A stretch of DNA of 35,356 nt from NCBI GenBank assembly GCA_024696945.1, contig JAILGF010000186.1:1-35356 (forward strand), read 5' to 3'. This DNA is from Lachnospiraceae bacterium (GTDB lineage Bacteria > Bacillota > Clostridia > Lachnospirales > Lachnospiraceae). This document shows positions 1 through 8,189 of the stretch, in pieces. The translations under genes and the position numbers were made by a program. Every line of letters begins with the position of its first letter. The stretch's first letter is position 1. The notes under the pieces were generated by a model. The model was not told where the DNA came from. It saw only the letters and a program-made list of their open reading frames with translations, and did not search any database.

Positions 1-1
1 A

Positions 2-1285
2 CGCGGGTTCATGTTCATGTCCTTCTGCTTCAAGGCAGCATGCCTTTTCATGTTTGCGGCCGTTATATATTTCATTTCATGCAGAAGCAGGAACCTGCCC
101 GGGCTGGCGGTCAGGCTAACGGCAGTATTCGGTATGGAGGGTGCGGCGTATTTTGCCATACCGGGGAACAGTATCTGGGGACTGTTCAGATATATCAATG
201 TATTCGGCGAGCTTGACACCGCAGGGCTCCTTGGTGACTACGTCAATCTGGACTTTTTCGGACGTCCCGTATGGTATCTGCCCGCATACTGCATCTTTGT
301 ACTGCTTGTCATTGCGGTTTTTTCCGTCCTGGGAATAGCAGCATACGGCAGCATGCAGCCAATACCTTCGGGCACGGGACTTAAGTTCTTCAGGCTTCCA
401 GCGAGGACGTCGTCTGTGCCTGCAAATGAGATGTACAGGTATTTTATCTGTGAGCATATGCTCATGATCCTTATAGCGTTCGCTGTCATGCGGGCTGTAA
501 CCTTCAGCCCCGTAAAGGAAACCTTCGCCATGCAGGAGGACGTTTATTACAAGCAGTATATGCTGAAACTCGAAGGCATGTATTCCGGGGAAAAGGAAGA
601 AGAGCTGGCGGGCGAGGACAGGCTTTATGCCGAGATGACTGAAAAAGCAGATACAGCGGCTGCATCTACGGACGATGTCATGGTACAGTCGCTTATCTGG
701 TCAAAGTACAGGGATGAGACGGAGCATTTCTCCGTCCTCGGCAAGGTCAGGGAACAGGCAGGTTACCTTAAGGAAAAGGAAGGTGCCTTCCTGTACGACC
801 AGGGATACCGGATACTCTCGGGCGAGGATTCCGGAAAGGAACAGAACATGCTCCTGGCAGCCTTTGCAGGCCTTATGATGGTGATCTGCAGTGCGTTCAT
901 GTACGGCCCCGATTATCAGGCGGGAACCGAGAAGATGATCCGGGCGACGGAAAGAGGCAGGGCATATCTTTTTGTAAGGCGTGAACTGATAGGAACGTTC
1001 ACCCTCATGTTAATCTTTGCAGCCATTTATATACCGTACACCTTTAGCGTCCTGGCTGCCTATGGCTCACAGGGCCTGGATTTCCCGGCCTGTTCGCTGC
1101 GCTGCCTTGAATGGTGTCCTCACTGGCTTACGATAAGAGGGTACCTTATAGGGCTGAACATGGTTAGATTCCTTATCCTCTGGGCCGGAATGAACCTTAT
1201 GTGGTATATTTCCACAAAGGTCAGGAGCCTTGGATATACCTTCTGTATAGGAGTGGGAATCGTTGTGGCGATTATAATGATGTAG
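2..1285 (+). CDS. Membrane protein, probable ABC-2-type permease (5' end outside window)
   Basis: The frame is open to the left edge, so the true start lies upstream and at least 427 residues are visible. There are hydrophobic segments near the N-terminus, one before a long charged central region (about residues 175-270, rich in Glu, Lys and Asp), and several in the C-terminal third, the last running to the stop codon. This layout (membrane segments, large soluble loop, membrane segments) resembles ABC-2-type permeases that sit beside Firmicute ABC ATPases, but no partner ATPase is visible and no family motif proves it. Codons are clearly richer in G and C than in the genes from 1.5 to 7 kb, marking a compositional border just after the stop. 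Confidence is good for a coding membrane protein and low for the transporter role. Confidence 0.6.
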   Translation, partial: RGFMFMSFCFKAACLFMFAAVIYFISCRSRNLPGLAVRLTAVFGMEGAAYFAIPGNSIWGLFRYINVFGELDTAGLLGDYVNLDFFGRPVWYLPAYCIFVLLVIAVFSVLGIAAYGSMQPIPSGTGLKFFRLPARTSSVPANEMYRYFICEHMLMILIAFAVMRAVTFSPVKETFAMQEDVYYKQYMLKLEGMYSGEKEEELAGEDRLYAEMTEKADTAAASTDDVMVQSLIWSKYRDETEHFSVLGKVREQAGYLKEKEGAFLYDQGYRILSGEDSGKEQNMLLAAFAGLMMVICSAFMYGPDYQAGTEKMIRATERGRAYLFVRRELIGTFTLMLIFAAIYIPYTFSVLAAYGSQGLDFPACSLRCLEWCPHWLTIRGYLIGLNMVRFLILWAGMNLMWYISTKVRSLGYTFCIGVGIVVAIIMM

Positions 1286-1340
1286 CGAAGAAATTTTTTA
1301 TTTTTTCAATAATAGTATGTTCAATAGGTGCTATAAAACC

Positions 1341-1541
1341 GTTTGCCTTCTGATTCTAAATATGATAATATTGATTCGTTGAGAAAATATATTGAGAAGG
1401 ATTTAGTAGGTTTTGTTTTGATTTTTGGGCTTATGTTTCTTCTACATATACTATTTACGAGGCGGCTTCAGACGCGGCAGATGTTGATATAGATAAGCCT
1501 ATTCAGTTTACAGGAGATACAAGCTATAATGGATATTTCTA
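1341..1541 (+). pseudogene. Possible frameshifted gene remnant between the GC-rich gene and the AT-rich island
   Basis: Two open stretches in different frames look like one broken reading frame. From about 1351 a frame reads SDSKYDNIDSLRKYIEKDL and continues hydrophobic. From about 1420 a second frame reads DFWAYVSSTYTIYEAASDAA, then DVDIDKPIQFTGDTSYNGYF, ending at TAA 1539-1541. Neither has a start codon with a ribosome binding site. The second frame overlaps the first codons of the next gene. The remnant is inferred from residue composition only; the parent family is not recognised. The rest of 1286-1528 is AT-rich and holds nothing else I can support. Confidence 0.3.
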
Positions 1542-1999
1542 CTGGTAATAAAATTCCCATAAAAAAAATCATTATTCTATTAGTTATTATCGTTATAGTC
1601 GTGATAGGACTTATGTTGTTTTTTAGAGATATAATTCCTTATGATAGTAAAACAAATGTAAAAGTTTATTATGAAGATTGCTCATCTGGAGAAGTAGTAG
1701 GCCGTGAACTTCATCTTAATGAGAATGATCTTAAATATCTTCTTGATGAGATCAATAGATATGGATGGCGGCTATCATCAGATACGATTAAAGAGATTTT
1801 CGGTGAACGATATGTTATAGAATCTGACGATGGTACATCTATACAGATCAATGCTAAAACCTATAGCAATAAAAAGAATAGGACATATATGTTTGTTTGG
1901 AAGAGTAACTATCGTTACACCAAAGGAACATATATGGATGCTGATGTCCTTGATATTTTGAATCGTGCTAAAGAGGTGGCATTTGCTGATAATGATTAG
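1529..1999 (+). CDS. Small membrane-anchored protein of unknown function
   Basis: A 156-residue protein with a short polar N-terminus, one strong hydrophobic segment (about residues 13-32, rich in Ile and Val) and a hydrophilic domain of about 120 residues that should lie outside the cell. The start ATG is preceded by AGGAGA at a normal distance. No catalytic motif is visible. The domain has an alternating, strand-like pattern with several Tyr and Lys residues, and I do not recognise the family. It lies just upstream of an ABC transporter unit but is separated from it by a hairpin terminator at 2055, so it is probably its own transcription unit. Codon use is AT-rich, like the following genes. 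Confidence 0.7.
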   Translation: MDISTGNKIPIKKIIILLVIIVIVVIGLMLFFRDIIPYDSKTNVKVYYEDCSSGEVVGRELHLNENDLKYLLDEINRYGWRLSSDTIKEIFGERYVIESDDGTSIQINAKTYSNKKNRTYMFVWKSNYRYTKGTYMDADVLDILNRAKEVAFADND

Positions 2000-2054
2000 A
2001 AATATAATATGTTGGAATAACAAGAATAAATACTATACACTTGAAGTGCACACC

Positions 2055-2092
2055 AAAGGCATGGAATTATTCCGTGCCTTTATATTCTTTTT
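2055..2092 (+). terminator. Rho-independent terminator
   Basis: Arms AAAGGCATGGAAT (2055-2067) and ATTCCGTGCCTTT (2069-2081) pair with one G-U and are followed by a T-rich run to 2092. As the arms nearly meet, the real loop is probably 5-7 nt and the stem about 10 bp. It ends the small anchored-protein gene and sits only 3 bases before the Shine-Dalgarno of the next gene. Confidence 0.75.
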
Positions 2093-2106
2093 GTAAGGAG
2101 AACGAC

Positions 2107-3372
2107 ATGTTTTTGTTTAACGAACTGATCATATATATGAAAAAAGGGTTCTTAATAACATGTGTTATTATTACCTGTATAGCTACGGCTATTGTGCTCT
2201 CAAATCTCACTACACTAATTGTACATGAAGCAGAAACGGACTTGCAGGAATATAATGAAACATATGCTGATGGGAAATACTATGGTATTGGCGATAAGTT
2301 AATGGGTGATGTTGAGGATGTTTTTGTTAAACAGGATAATTGCATTGATATATTAATAAATATGAACAATTGGCTGCACAATAATAAATATTTTAAATAT
2401 TTTGAGGGACGGGCCGATCAAATATCATATATCAGTAATGAGATAGAGGGTGAGTTCAAGGATACATACAATGATATACTGAATGCGTTCTGGCTTGGAC
2501 CGGATGACATTGAACATTTTGAGATAAAAACATGTGAAGGAAGCATATTTAAAGAAACAGACTTTTATCATAATAAAAGTTTGACAAATGAACCGGGAAG
2601 ATTGTGTGATGGGGAACTGCCTATTGTTATGGGATGTAGATTCCGTAATAAGTATGAGGTTGGCGATACTTTAGACATATACAACTTTTTCTATGTCGGC
2701 AAAGCTAAAATCATCGGCTTCCTTGAAGCAAACAGTAAAACTGTTGATTCAAACGGAAATATTTATGTCCTGGATGACAGTGTAATACTGCCGTTCTTTA
2801 CAGATTTTTCAGGAGAGGAAAGTAGTATTTATATGCGCTGTCTTTTCCTTCAGAAAAACAATGGAAAGTTATATTCGAAACTTACCGCTGAGGATCTTCA
2901 GGATATGGTTAATGAATATATGTCATATTTAGGGATTACTGGAGCATATTTTGTATTTGGAGCGAAAAACCAATGGCAGGTTGTGTTTGCAACAAATCTT
3001 GATAATATGATAAATGATATAGGAAAAATCGCTATCGGGATTACTGCTTTTTCATCAATTACACTGGCAATTTTTTTGTTTGTAAAAATAAAGAAGTCCG
3101 AAAGATATTTTGGTATAATGGCTATCAATGGTTTCAATAAAAATCAGATAAGATATCTTGTCCTTTTAGAAGTTCTTATGATTATTACAATGTCACTTGT
3201 ATTAGGAATTGCTATAACAGGATTAATTCATGATATAAGTTACCAGGAGTATGATGTTAATTACCTTAAAGGTCTGTTTCCTCTGGTTATTACAGGAATA
3301 GCCGGATTTGTTATTGGTGAGTTTAATATTGAGAATCAGGAATTATCAAGCCTTATCAGCAGGAAGGAGTAA
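2107..3372 (+). CDS. FtsX/MacB-type ABC transporter permease
   Basis: A 421-residue permease of the FtsX/MacB (ABC-3) fold. It has one N-terminal membrane segment (about residues 12-37), a long extracytoplasmic domain of roughly 250 residues, and three C-terminal membrane segments. Family knowledge: such permeases couple ATP hydrolysis to movement of their outer domains, often in lipoprotein or antimicrobial-peptide handling, rather than carrying solutes across the membrane. I chose ATG 2107 because AAGGAG lies six bases upstream; the frame stays open to a TTG at 2041, but that stretch contains the preceding terminator. The next gene, the ATPase, starts two bases after the stop, so the two are surely co-translated. 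The substrate cannot be told. Confidence 0.85.
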   Translation: MFLFNELIIYMKKGFLITCVIITCIATAIVLSNLTTLIVHEAETDLQEYNETYADGKYYGIGDKLMGDVEDVFVKQDNCIDILINMNNWLHNNKYFKYFEGRADQISYISNEIEGEFKDTYNDILNAFWLGPDDIEHFEIKTCEGSIFKETDFYHNKSLTNEPGRLCDGELPIVMGCRFRNKYEVGDTLDIYNFFYVGKAKIIGFLEANSKTVDSNGNIYVLDDSVILPFFTDFSGEESSIYMRCLFLQKNNGKLYSKLTAEDLQDMVNEYMSYLGITGAYFVFGAKNQWQVVFATNLDNMINDIGKIAIGITAFSSITLAIFLFVKIKKSERYFGIMAINGFNKNQIRYLVLLEVLMIITMSLVLGIAITGLIHDISYQEYDVNYLKGLFPLVITGIAGFVIGEFNIENQELSSLISRKE

Positions 3373-3374
3373 CT

Positions 3375-4037
3375 ATGTTATTAGAACTGATTGATATACA
3401 TAAGTCGTATAAAATTCATGGAAGGAAGACGGAAATTCTTTCAGGAATATCGTTTTCTGCTGAAAAGGGAGAAATGATAGCCATTATGGGAGAAAGCGGT
3501 GCAGGGAAAAGTACATTGCTTAATATAGCAGGAGGAATCCTGAGGGCTGATTCAGGGAAACTAATATATGATTCAGATGAAATAAATATAGCATCAAAGA
3601 AAGAACTTGATTTATACAGAAGAGAGCATATCGGATTTATTGTACAGGATTTTGCATTGATATCTGATAGAGATGTCGAAGAGAATATTGCAATCCCTCT
3701 AAGAATCAGGAAGATTAATAGATCTCAGCGTTCGATTATAATATCGCAGGCGTTGATGGAAGTTGGGCTTAAAGGGGAGGAAAAAACGTATCCTTGCATG
3801 ATGAGCGGCGGTGAACAGCAGAGAGTAGCAATAGCCAGAGCATTGGCGACAGATCCTGACATTATACTCGCTGACGAACCAACAGGTTCATTGGATAGTG
3901 AAAATGCCGATAATGTTTTGAATTTACTCAGAATGGTCTGTGAAAAGGGTAAAACGGTAATAATTGTAACACATGATAAAGAAGTCGCTTCGAGATGCAA
4001 CCGGATTGTGAAGATAGAAAGACGGAGAAGGGATTGA
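3375..4037 (+). CDS. ABC transporter ATP-binding protein, LolD/MacB family
   Basis: A 220-residue ATPase with all family motifs in order: Walker A GESGAGKST (residues 39-47), Q-loop FIVQDF, signature MSGGEQQRVAIARAL, Walker B IILADEPTGSLD and H-loop VTHD. The length and the LADEPTGSLD string fit the LolD/MacB/FtsE group that energises FtsX-type permeases. It is located in the cytoplasm at the membrane. It starts two bases after the upstream permease, with GGAAGGAG as ribosome binding site, and is followed five bases later by a second membrane component. Together the three genes should encode one heteromeric transporter. Function as an ATPase is certain; the role of the complex is not. Confidence 0.95.
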   Translation: MLLELIDIHKSYKIHGRKTEILSGISFSAEKGEMIAIMGESGAGKSTLLNIAGGILRADSGKLIYDSDEINIASKKELDLYRREHIGFIVQDFALISDRDVEENIAIPLRIRKINRSQRSIIISQALMEVGLKGEEKTYPCMMSGGEQQRVAIARALATDPDIILADEPTGSLDSENADNVLNLLRMVCEKGKTVIIVTHDKEVASRCNRIVKIERRRRD

Positions 4038-4042
4038 ACTGA

Positions 4043-4966
4043 GTGAAGAAAAAAATCATCCTGTTTTTGTATTTCAGTGTTATTTCATATATAGTTATCA
4101 ATGTTTCGGGCTATGTGGAGAAATTACATTTGAACGATAATTATTCGGAACGTCCAATTATGACGGATTCGGTATTTTTTGTTATAAATTCCGAATCCGA
4201 ATATGTTGATCTGAGTTTTATTAAAGAAAATTCAGACATAGATGATTTCACACTGTTGAGTACAGACGAAGAAGATCAGCAAAAGTATCATGTTATCTTT
4301 TCTAAGGGGGAATATGATGTTTTCTATGGGAAACTACCTAAAAACTGGGATTTTGATGGTACTGAGCAGGGAGCAATAATCGGGAAATCAAGAGATATTT
4401 CTGATACTAGAATAATAGCGTATATTGATGACGATGGAGTATATGCCAGAGAACATGCAGTATTTTTGTTAGACGCACAAATTTCAGATGTGGCGACAAA
4501 TGCAATATTTGTAATTGCCAGTGGGAAAGAAGAAAAAGCTGAAAAGAATTATGAAGTTTTTTCTGAATTATGTAAAAACCATGGTATTGAAATGGTGCCG
4601 GTATATATGCAGTCTGCTATATTCGGAAAGTATTCAGAAAATGAACCGGTACTATATTTAATTGTTGCAGTGCTTTGGGCAGTAATACTATTTATGGCCT
4701 TTGTTTCATCTCATTTATGGTTCGTGTCAAATAAAAACTATTATAGGGTACTTTATATGTTTGGGCATGAACACCCTTACATTAGGGTGCTGGCAGACTT
4801 TGTTCTTATAAGTACTCTGGCATACATTTCCCAAGTGGTTATTTATTTATTGCTGAGTGATTATAGTATTTTTCTTTTAAAGAATTCTATCCTGTTTTCA
4901 ACAGGTGTATTTTACAGTCAATATTTAGTTTTGCTGCATTATCCGAAATGCTATAGAATGCTATAG
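4043..4966 (+). CDS. Second FtsX-like membrane subunit of the ABC transporter
   Basis: A 307-residue protein starting at GTG 4043, with GGAGAAGGG upstream, inside the same operon as the ATPase. It has an N-terminal membrane segment, an outer domain of about 190 residues, and three hydrophobic segments near the C-terminus. This is the same topology as the 421-residue permease, with a shorter outer domain. I infer that the two form an asymmetric pair around the ATPase dimer. No conserved motif settles the family. The 3' end carries a 10-bp tandem duplication (AATGCTATAG twice) that changes the last residues and the stop codon. It could instead be a dedicated immunity or sensor subunit. Confidence 0.65.
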   Translation: MKKKIILFLYFSVISYIVINVSGYVEKLHLNDNYSERPIMTDSVFFVINSESEYVDLSFIKENSDIDDFTLLSTDEEDQQKYHVIFSKGEYDVFYGKLPKNWDFDGTEQGAIIGKSRDISDTRIIAYIDDDGVYAREHAVFLLDAQISDVATNAIFVIASGKEEKAEKNYEVFSELCKNHGIEMVPVYMQSAIFGKYSENEPVLYLIVAVLWAVILFMAFVSSHLWFVSNKNYYRVLYMFGHEHPYIRVLADFVLISTLAYISQVVIYLLLSDYSIFLLKNSILFSTGVFYSQYLVLLHYPKCYRML

Positions 4967-5011
4967 AAGCTAAAAAAAATTTTGTCCCGATTTGCGTTCT
5001 TGTGCGTATAT

Positions 5012-5017
5012 TATAAT
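5012..5017 (+). promoter_or_regulatory. Possible -10 box for the first ECF operon
   Basis: TATAAT lies in the 123-base gap before the sigma gene. No -35 hexamer with 16-18 bp spacing is convincing (TTGCGT at 4992 is only 14 bp away), so a vegetative promoter or a self-recognised ECF promoter are both open. Confidence 0.35.
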
Positions 5018-5089
5018 AGAGGGTGAAAAATCGGTTATAAAACATTAAAATAATATGATGAAGATTAGAATTAGGTACTGGAGATTATA

Positions 5090-5656
5090 ATGGTATCGGA
5101 TAATTCAAAAATGAGCTTTTCAGAATTATATGATACATACAGCAGATTAGTAATGGTGATAGCTTTACGAGTACTTAAAGAAAAAGAGCTTGCGGAGGAC
5201 GCTTTCCAATCTGCTTTTATTTGTATTGCCCAAAATTTGGATCAGATACTTGCAGAACCGGATAAAGTTAAAAATACAGTATCTAAAATCGCCAGGAATT
5301 CAGCAATAGATATATTAAGACGGACTATGTGTATAAGAAAACACGAAGTACCTTTCCCGGAAGAAAAAGAAAATACAAAATCAGAAAAAAGCAGAAAAAC
5401 AGTTAAAGGCCTTAGGACAGAATCCTTTGAAGAAAAAATTTTCTATAAGATAGACAAGGCATTACTTTTGAAATCACTGAATGATCTTGATGAAGAACAT
5501 TCAATTTATATTTATGAATACTATTACAAAAAAATGTCATATGAACAGATTGCGGAAAAACATGGATTAAGTAAAGAAGCAGCAAAAAAGCGGGTATATA
5601 GAAGCATTGATAAATTGAAGGAAATATTTAGAAGAAAGGAGAGAGGAATGAAATGA
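5090..5656 (+). CDS. ECF-type RNA polymerase sigma factor (first of two)
   Basis: A 188-residue sigma-70-family protein of ECF size. Region 2 lies near residues 10-80 (LYDTYSRLVMVIALRVLKEK, then AEDAFQSAF). A charged linker rich in Lys and Glu follows, and region 4 lies near 120-180 with the helix-turn-helix YEQIAEKHGLSKEAAKKRVY. It directs core polymerase to a small regulon. The start ATG has GGAG six bases upstream. The next gene encodes a single-pass DUF4367 protein, the usual arrangement of ECF sigma factor and membrane partner in Lachnospiraceae. Target promoters are unknown; the flanking transporter and secreted protein are candidates. Identification as an ECF factor is strong. Confidence 0.9.
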   Translation: MVSDNSKMSFSELYDTYSRLVMVIALRVLKEKELAEDAFQSAFICIAQNLDQILAEPDKVKNTVSKIARNSAIDILRRTMCIRKHEVPFPEEKENTKSEKSRKTVKGLRTESFEEKIFYKIDKALLLKSLNDLDEEHSIYIYEYYYKKMSYEQIAEKHGLSKEAAKKRVYRSIDKLKEIFRRKERGMK

Positions 5657-5691
5657 ATATTGTTTCGTCAAAAACGAATAAAAATACATAT

Positions 5692-5699
5692 GGGGGGGG
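5692..5699 (+). repeat. G8 homopolymer serving as Shine-Dalgarno of the anti-sigma-like gene
   Basis: Eight consecutive G bases stand six bases before the start ATG at 5706, in otherwise AT-rich DNA. They provide the only purine-rich ribosome binding site. A small hairpin (TTCGT 5664-5668 with ACGAA 5674-5678) lies just upstream. Directly after the tract, ATG AAA TGA at 5701 forms a two-codon frame overlapping the real start. Confidence 0.6.
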
Positions 5700-5705
5700 T
5701 ATGAA

Positions 5706-6419
5706 ATGAACTGCAATAAGGAAGATTCGGGCGAAAGCTTTAATCAAGTTATAAGACAGTTTTATGACGAGCCTGATCTGTCCGAAGAAGAGGAACTGTT
5801 AGTTGAGGAAATGCTTCAAAACGCTGAGAAAAAAAGAATAAAAGAGAACTGCCTTCAGATAATCGGTGAAAAAGAAACTGAAAAGAAAAACAAAACAATC
5901 CGAATCGGAAGGTTGCATCTTAGCCGAGTTGCCTGCTTTATTATAGTTATTATAATTATTTCAGCGATAGGAGGATATGCATATGCAGCTGTTATAAGAC
6001 ATATAAAAAGTATAGAAGTCAAAAACTATAAAACACACGGAGAAGTCGAGGTTGAATACAATGATAATGGTGAGACTGTTACTTTGGATGAAATTGAGGA
6101 TTATTATCAGCCGGTATGGGTACCGGATGGATACCATTTAGATTCTGAATTTAAAACGGATCTTTCATATCGTATTGTATACAGGCTTAATGTAAGAAAT
6201 AGAATAATATACAAACAGACTTTATCTGAAGTTAATGTACATTATAGTACTGAGGATGGGATACACGAAAGCGTATCTTTTGGTTATTTTACCGGTGAAT
6301 TTATTACTACAAAGGATGTTAATTATTTAATTGTAACTGATGGAACTTATCTATATAGTTTGGATGGTTGTATTAATAAAGATACTATGATAAAGATGCT
6401 TTACGATTATAATAATTAA
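5706..6419 (+). CDS. DUF4367 membrane protein, probable anti-sigma factor
   Basis: A 237-residue protein with a cytoplasmic N-terminus of about 75 charged residues, one membrane segment (about residues 76-98, IIVIIIISAIGGYAYAAV) and an outer domain of about 135 residues. The outer part contains YQPVWVPDGYHLDSE, typical of DUF4367, a domain common in Firmicute proteins paired with ECF sigma factors. By context it should bind the upstream sigma factor through its N-terminus and respond to an envelope signal through the outer domain. No zinc-finger anti-sigma motif (HxxxCxxC) is present, so the inhibitory role is inferred. Translation starts after an unusual G8 tract. The next gene follows 30 bases later. 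Confidence 0.75.
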   Translation: MNCNKEDSGESFNQVIRQFYDEPDLSEEEELLVEEMLQNAEKKRIKENCLQIIGEKETEKKNKTIRIGRLHLSRVACFIIVIIIISAIGGYAYAAVIRHIKSIEVKNYKTHGEVEVEYNDNGETVTLDEIEDYYQPVWVPDGYHLDSEFKTDLSYRIVYRLNVRNRIIYKQTLSEVNVHYSTEDGIHESVSFGYFTGEFITTKDVNYLIVTDGTYLYSLDGCINKDTMIKMLYDYNN

Positions 6420-6449
6420 AACTATAAAATGTTAAAGGATGGATTGATT

Positions 6450-6887
6450 ATGAAAAAAACATTGTTATACAAAAGACTGATTTGCGGCTTGTTTTCTATG
6501 TTGATATTTGTTTTGATTCAATATAATGTTTTATCTAAGGCAGACGAATTAGATATTCCTGAAGAAGAGGTTATAGAAGAGCCGTATGTGGTTATAAGTT
6601 CGGCTGATTGTAGGGTGTCAATTACTTCTGGCACCGCAACTGTGACAACACAAGTTGAAGGCAAATCTGGAACTATTTATACAAGTGTAAATGTTTACCT
6701 AGAAAAATATACAGGGAGTTCATGGCAGTCATATGCGTCGTGGACACATAGTAGCGGTTCAGAATTGGGAAGCTCTGATTCGACCACGGTATCTCATGGT
6801 ACATATAGAGTTCGAATGACCGTATATGCGACAGGATTTCTTGGAAGCGAAGAATTTGATGTAACTGGAAACACGGTAGTATATTGA
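6450..6887 (+). CDS. Small secreted protein of unknown function
   Basis: A 145-residue protein with a classic signal peptide (MKKTLLYKR, a hydrophobic core, likely cleavage after LSKA near residue 31). The mature part begins acidic (DELDIPEEEVIEE), then becomes a Ser/Thr/Gly/Tyr-rich beta-type domain of about 95 residues, resembling small Ig-like or fibre-like secreted domains. It has one Cys in the mature region. I chose ATG 6450 over the in-frame 6429 because AAAGGATGG lies correctly before it and it begins the signal peptide. It is the third gene of the first ECF operon, and may be an output or ligand of that system. I do not recognise a named family with certainty. Confidence 0.7.
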   Translation: MKKTLLYKRLICGLFSMLIFVLIQYNVLSKADELDIPEEEVIEEPYVVISSADCRVSITSGTATVTTQVEGKSGTIYTSVNVYLEKYTGSSWQSYASWTHSSGSELGSSDSTTVSHGTYRVRMTVYATGFLGSEEFDVTGNTVVY

Positions 6888-6950
6888 GACGATTAAGGTA
6901 TATTTATTAATATGTTTTAGCGACACCTTTTACTATTGAAACATAGTCCC

Positions 6951-6979
6951 TTGATTTTAAAGATATGGGGTAGTATAAT
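6951..6979 (+). promoter_or_regulatory. Sigma-A-type promoter of the lipoprotein gene
   Basis: TTGATT (6951-6956), exactly 17 bp, then TATAAT (6974-6979), 35 bases before the start ATG at 7015. Confidence 0.75.
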
Positions 6980-7014
6980 ATTGAATATATAACCAATAAG
7001 GGAGATGATGTTTC

Positions 7015-8079
7015 ATGAAGAAATGTGGCATAATAAGCGTTATTATCATGTCGCTTATTCTCGTTTCGTGCAGTGGCACCGATCCTGCTGATGAAAAAAC
7101 AAACCAAACAGAACAGGTGTCACCTTCTGTGAACGAACAGGATAATACTGATATTTCTGCAAACCCGAACGATACAGATACTTCAGAACACCTCTATAAT
7201 ACCCTGCCGTCCTGCATGATGATAGATGGTGACTGTTTTGTTATAACAAGTGATCTGGATGAAGATTATTCAGATTATATAGCTGGTGAGATCAGTAATT
7301 TTATCGGCGCAACTGACAGAATGCCGGAAAAAAACGGGGATACCAATTTCCAGCCGTTTGCCGGAACAAAATATGCCGTTAAGGATGGAAAATACTATTT
7401 GTTTTATCAGTACCGATGGCATGAACTGTATAATCTTTCACAGGAGAGCAGGGATTCATATGCGGAAAACCCTTCTTCACGGGAGATGCCTATAGATGAA
7501 GCATATCCAACAGGCAAAAACATAGTTCTGGACGGAAAGGAATATGCCGTATATAAGGTGGATTATAGCAAGTCCTTAGCCAGCTTATACAGCAATTTGT
7601 ACACTGACTATGAGAGATTATATAATGACTCGGATCTGATAGTTAAAGGTAAATTTACAGGTGAAGCTGAAAAAGAGACGGTCACTCTGTACGATATATG
7701 TGACGGGAAATATAAAGAATACCGCGGAGCCTCCTATAACGTCTTCCATATTGATGAAGTAATCAAGGGCGACGTAAAGGGAAATGATATAAAGATAAAA
7801 CAAAATTATTTCGTTGATGAAGCCAATGACAGAATAATCACATACTCTGAACTGACACCTATGGAAAAGGGCAGCGAGTGGGTATATTTCCTGAAAAATG
7901 ACTCAAAAGGTGATTATTATTATCTGTCCGGAGATTATACCTGCAGATATCCTTTGAATAAGCAGATAACAGAAGAAAAAATAATTGCCGGAGAATATAC
8001 ACCGGAACAGCTTGGTGTATATGATGTAAATCTATTTCTGAACACACTTCCGATTTATAATGAGTTGATGAGGAGATAG
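7015..8079 (+). CDS. Lipoprotein of unknown function
   Basis: A 354-residue protein with a lipoprotein signal peptide: MKKCGIISV, a hydrophobic core and lipobox LVSC, so the mature N-terminal Cys is residue 20 and should carry lipid on the outer face of the membrane. A Thr/Asn/Asp-rich linker (about residues 25-60) is followed by a soluble region. Around 195-330, a block with YNVFHIDEVIKGD, IKIKQNYF and GSEWVYFLK has the pattern of small all-beta domains seen in many Clostridia surface proteins, but I cannot name the family. It has its own promoter (6951-6979) and a GGGAG ribosome binding site. It may be a sensor or scaffold at the cell surface. Coding and lipidation are well supported. Confidence 0.8.
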   Translation: MKKCGIISVIIMSLILVSCSGTDPADEKTNQTEQVSPSVNEQDNTDISANPNDTDTSEHLYNTLPSCMMIDGDCFVITSDLDEDYSDYIAGEISNFIGATDRMPEKNGDTNFQPFAGTKYAVKDGKYYLFYQYRWHELYNLSQESRDSYAENPSSREMPIDEAYPTGKNIVLDGKEYAVYKVDYSKSLASLYSNLYTDYERLYNDSDLIVKGKFTGEAEKETVTLYDICDGKYKEYRGASYNVFHIDEVIKGDVKGNDIKIKQNYFVDEANDRIITYSELTPMEKGSEWVYFLKNDSKGDYYYLSGDYTCRYPLNKQITEEKIIAGEYTPEQLGVYDVNLFLNTLPIYNELMRR

Positions 8080-8125
8080 AGAATAAAAAAACACACTAAT
8101 CTTTCTGAAAATCATTAAAAATTAC

Positions 8126-8154
8126 TTGCAATGCAGTTCAATTTCGGCTAAAAT
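8126..8154 (+). promoter_or_regulatory. Sigma-A-type promoter of the AAA ATPase/DUF4143 gene
   Basis: TTGCAA (8126-8131), 17 bp, TAAAAT (8149-8154), 35 bases before ATG 8190. The -10 box overlaps the left arm of an inverted repeat. Confidence 0.75.
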
Positions 8155-8179
8155 GTAACCACAGTACAAATTAGCCGAA
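8143..8179 (+). repeat. 9-bp inverted repeat overlapping the promoter and Shine-Dalgarno
   Basis: TTCGGCTAA (8143-8151) and TTAGCCGAA (8171-8179) are perfect inverse copies 19 bases apart. The left arm covers the start of the -10 box and the right arm runs into AAGGAG. As the left arm lies upstream of the expected transcription start, a DNA operator is more likely than an RNA hairpin. Confidence 0.7.
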
Positions 8180-8189
8180 GGAGCCGCTT

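Noticed and set aside
6888..7014. Terminator after the secreted-protein gene
   Set aside because: Only a five-bp AAGGT/ACCTT pairing with a long loop was found.
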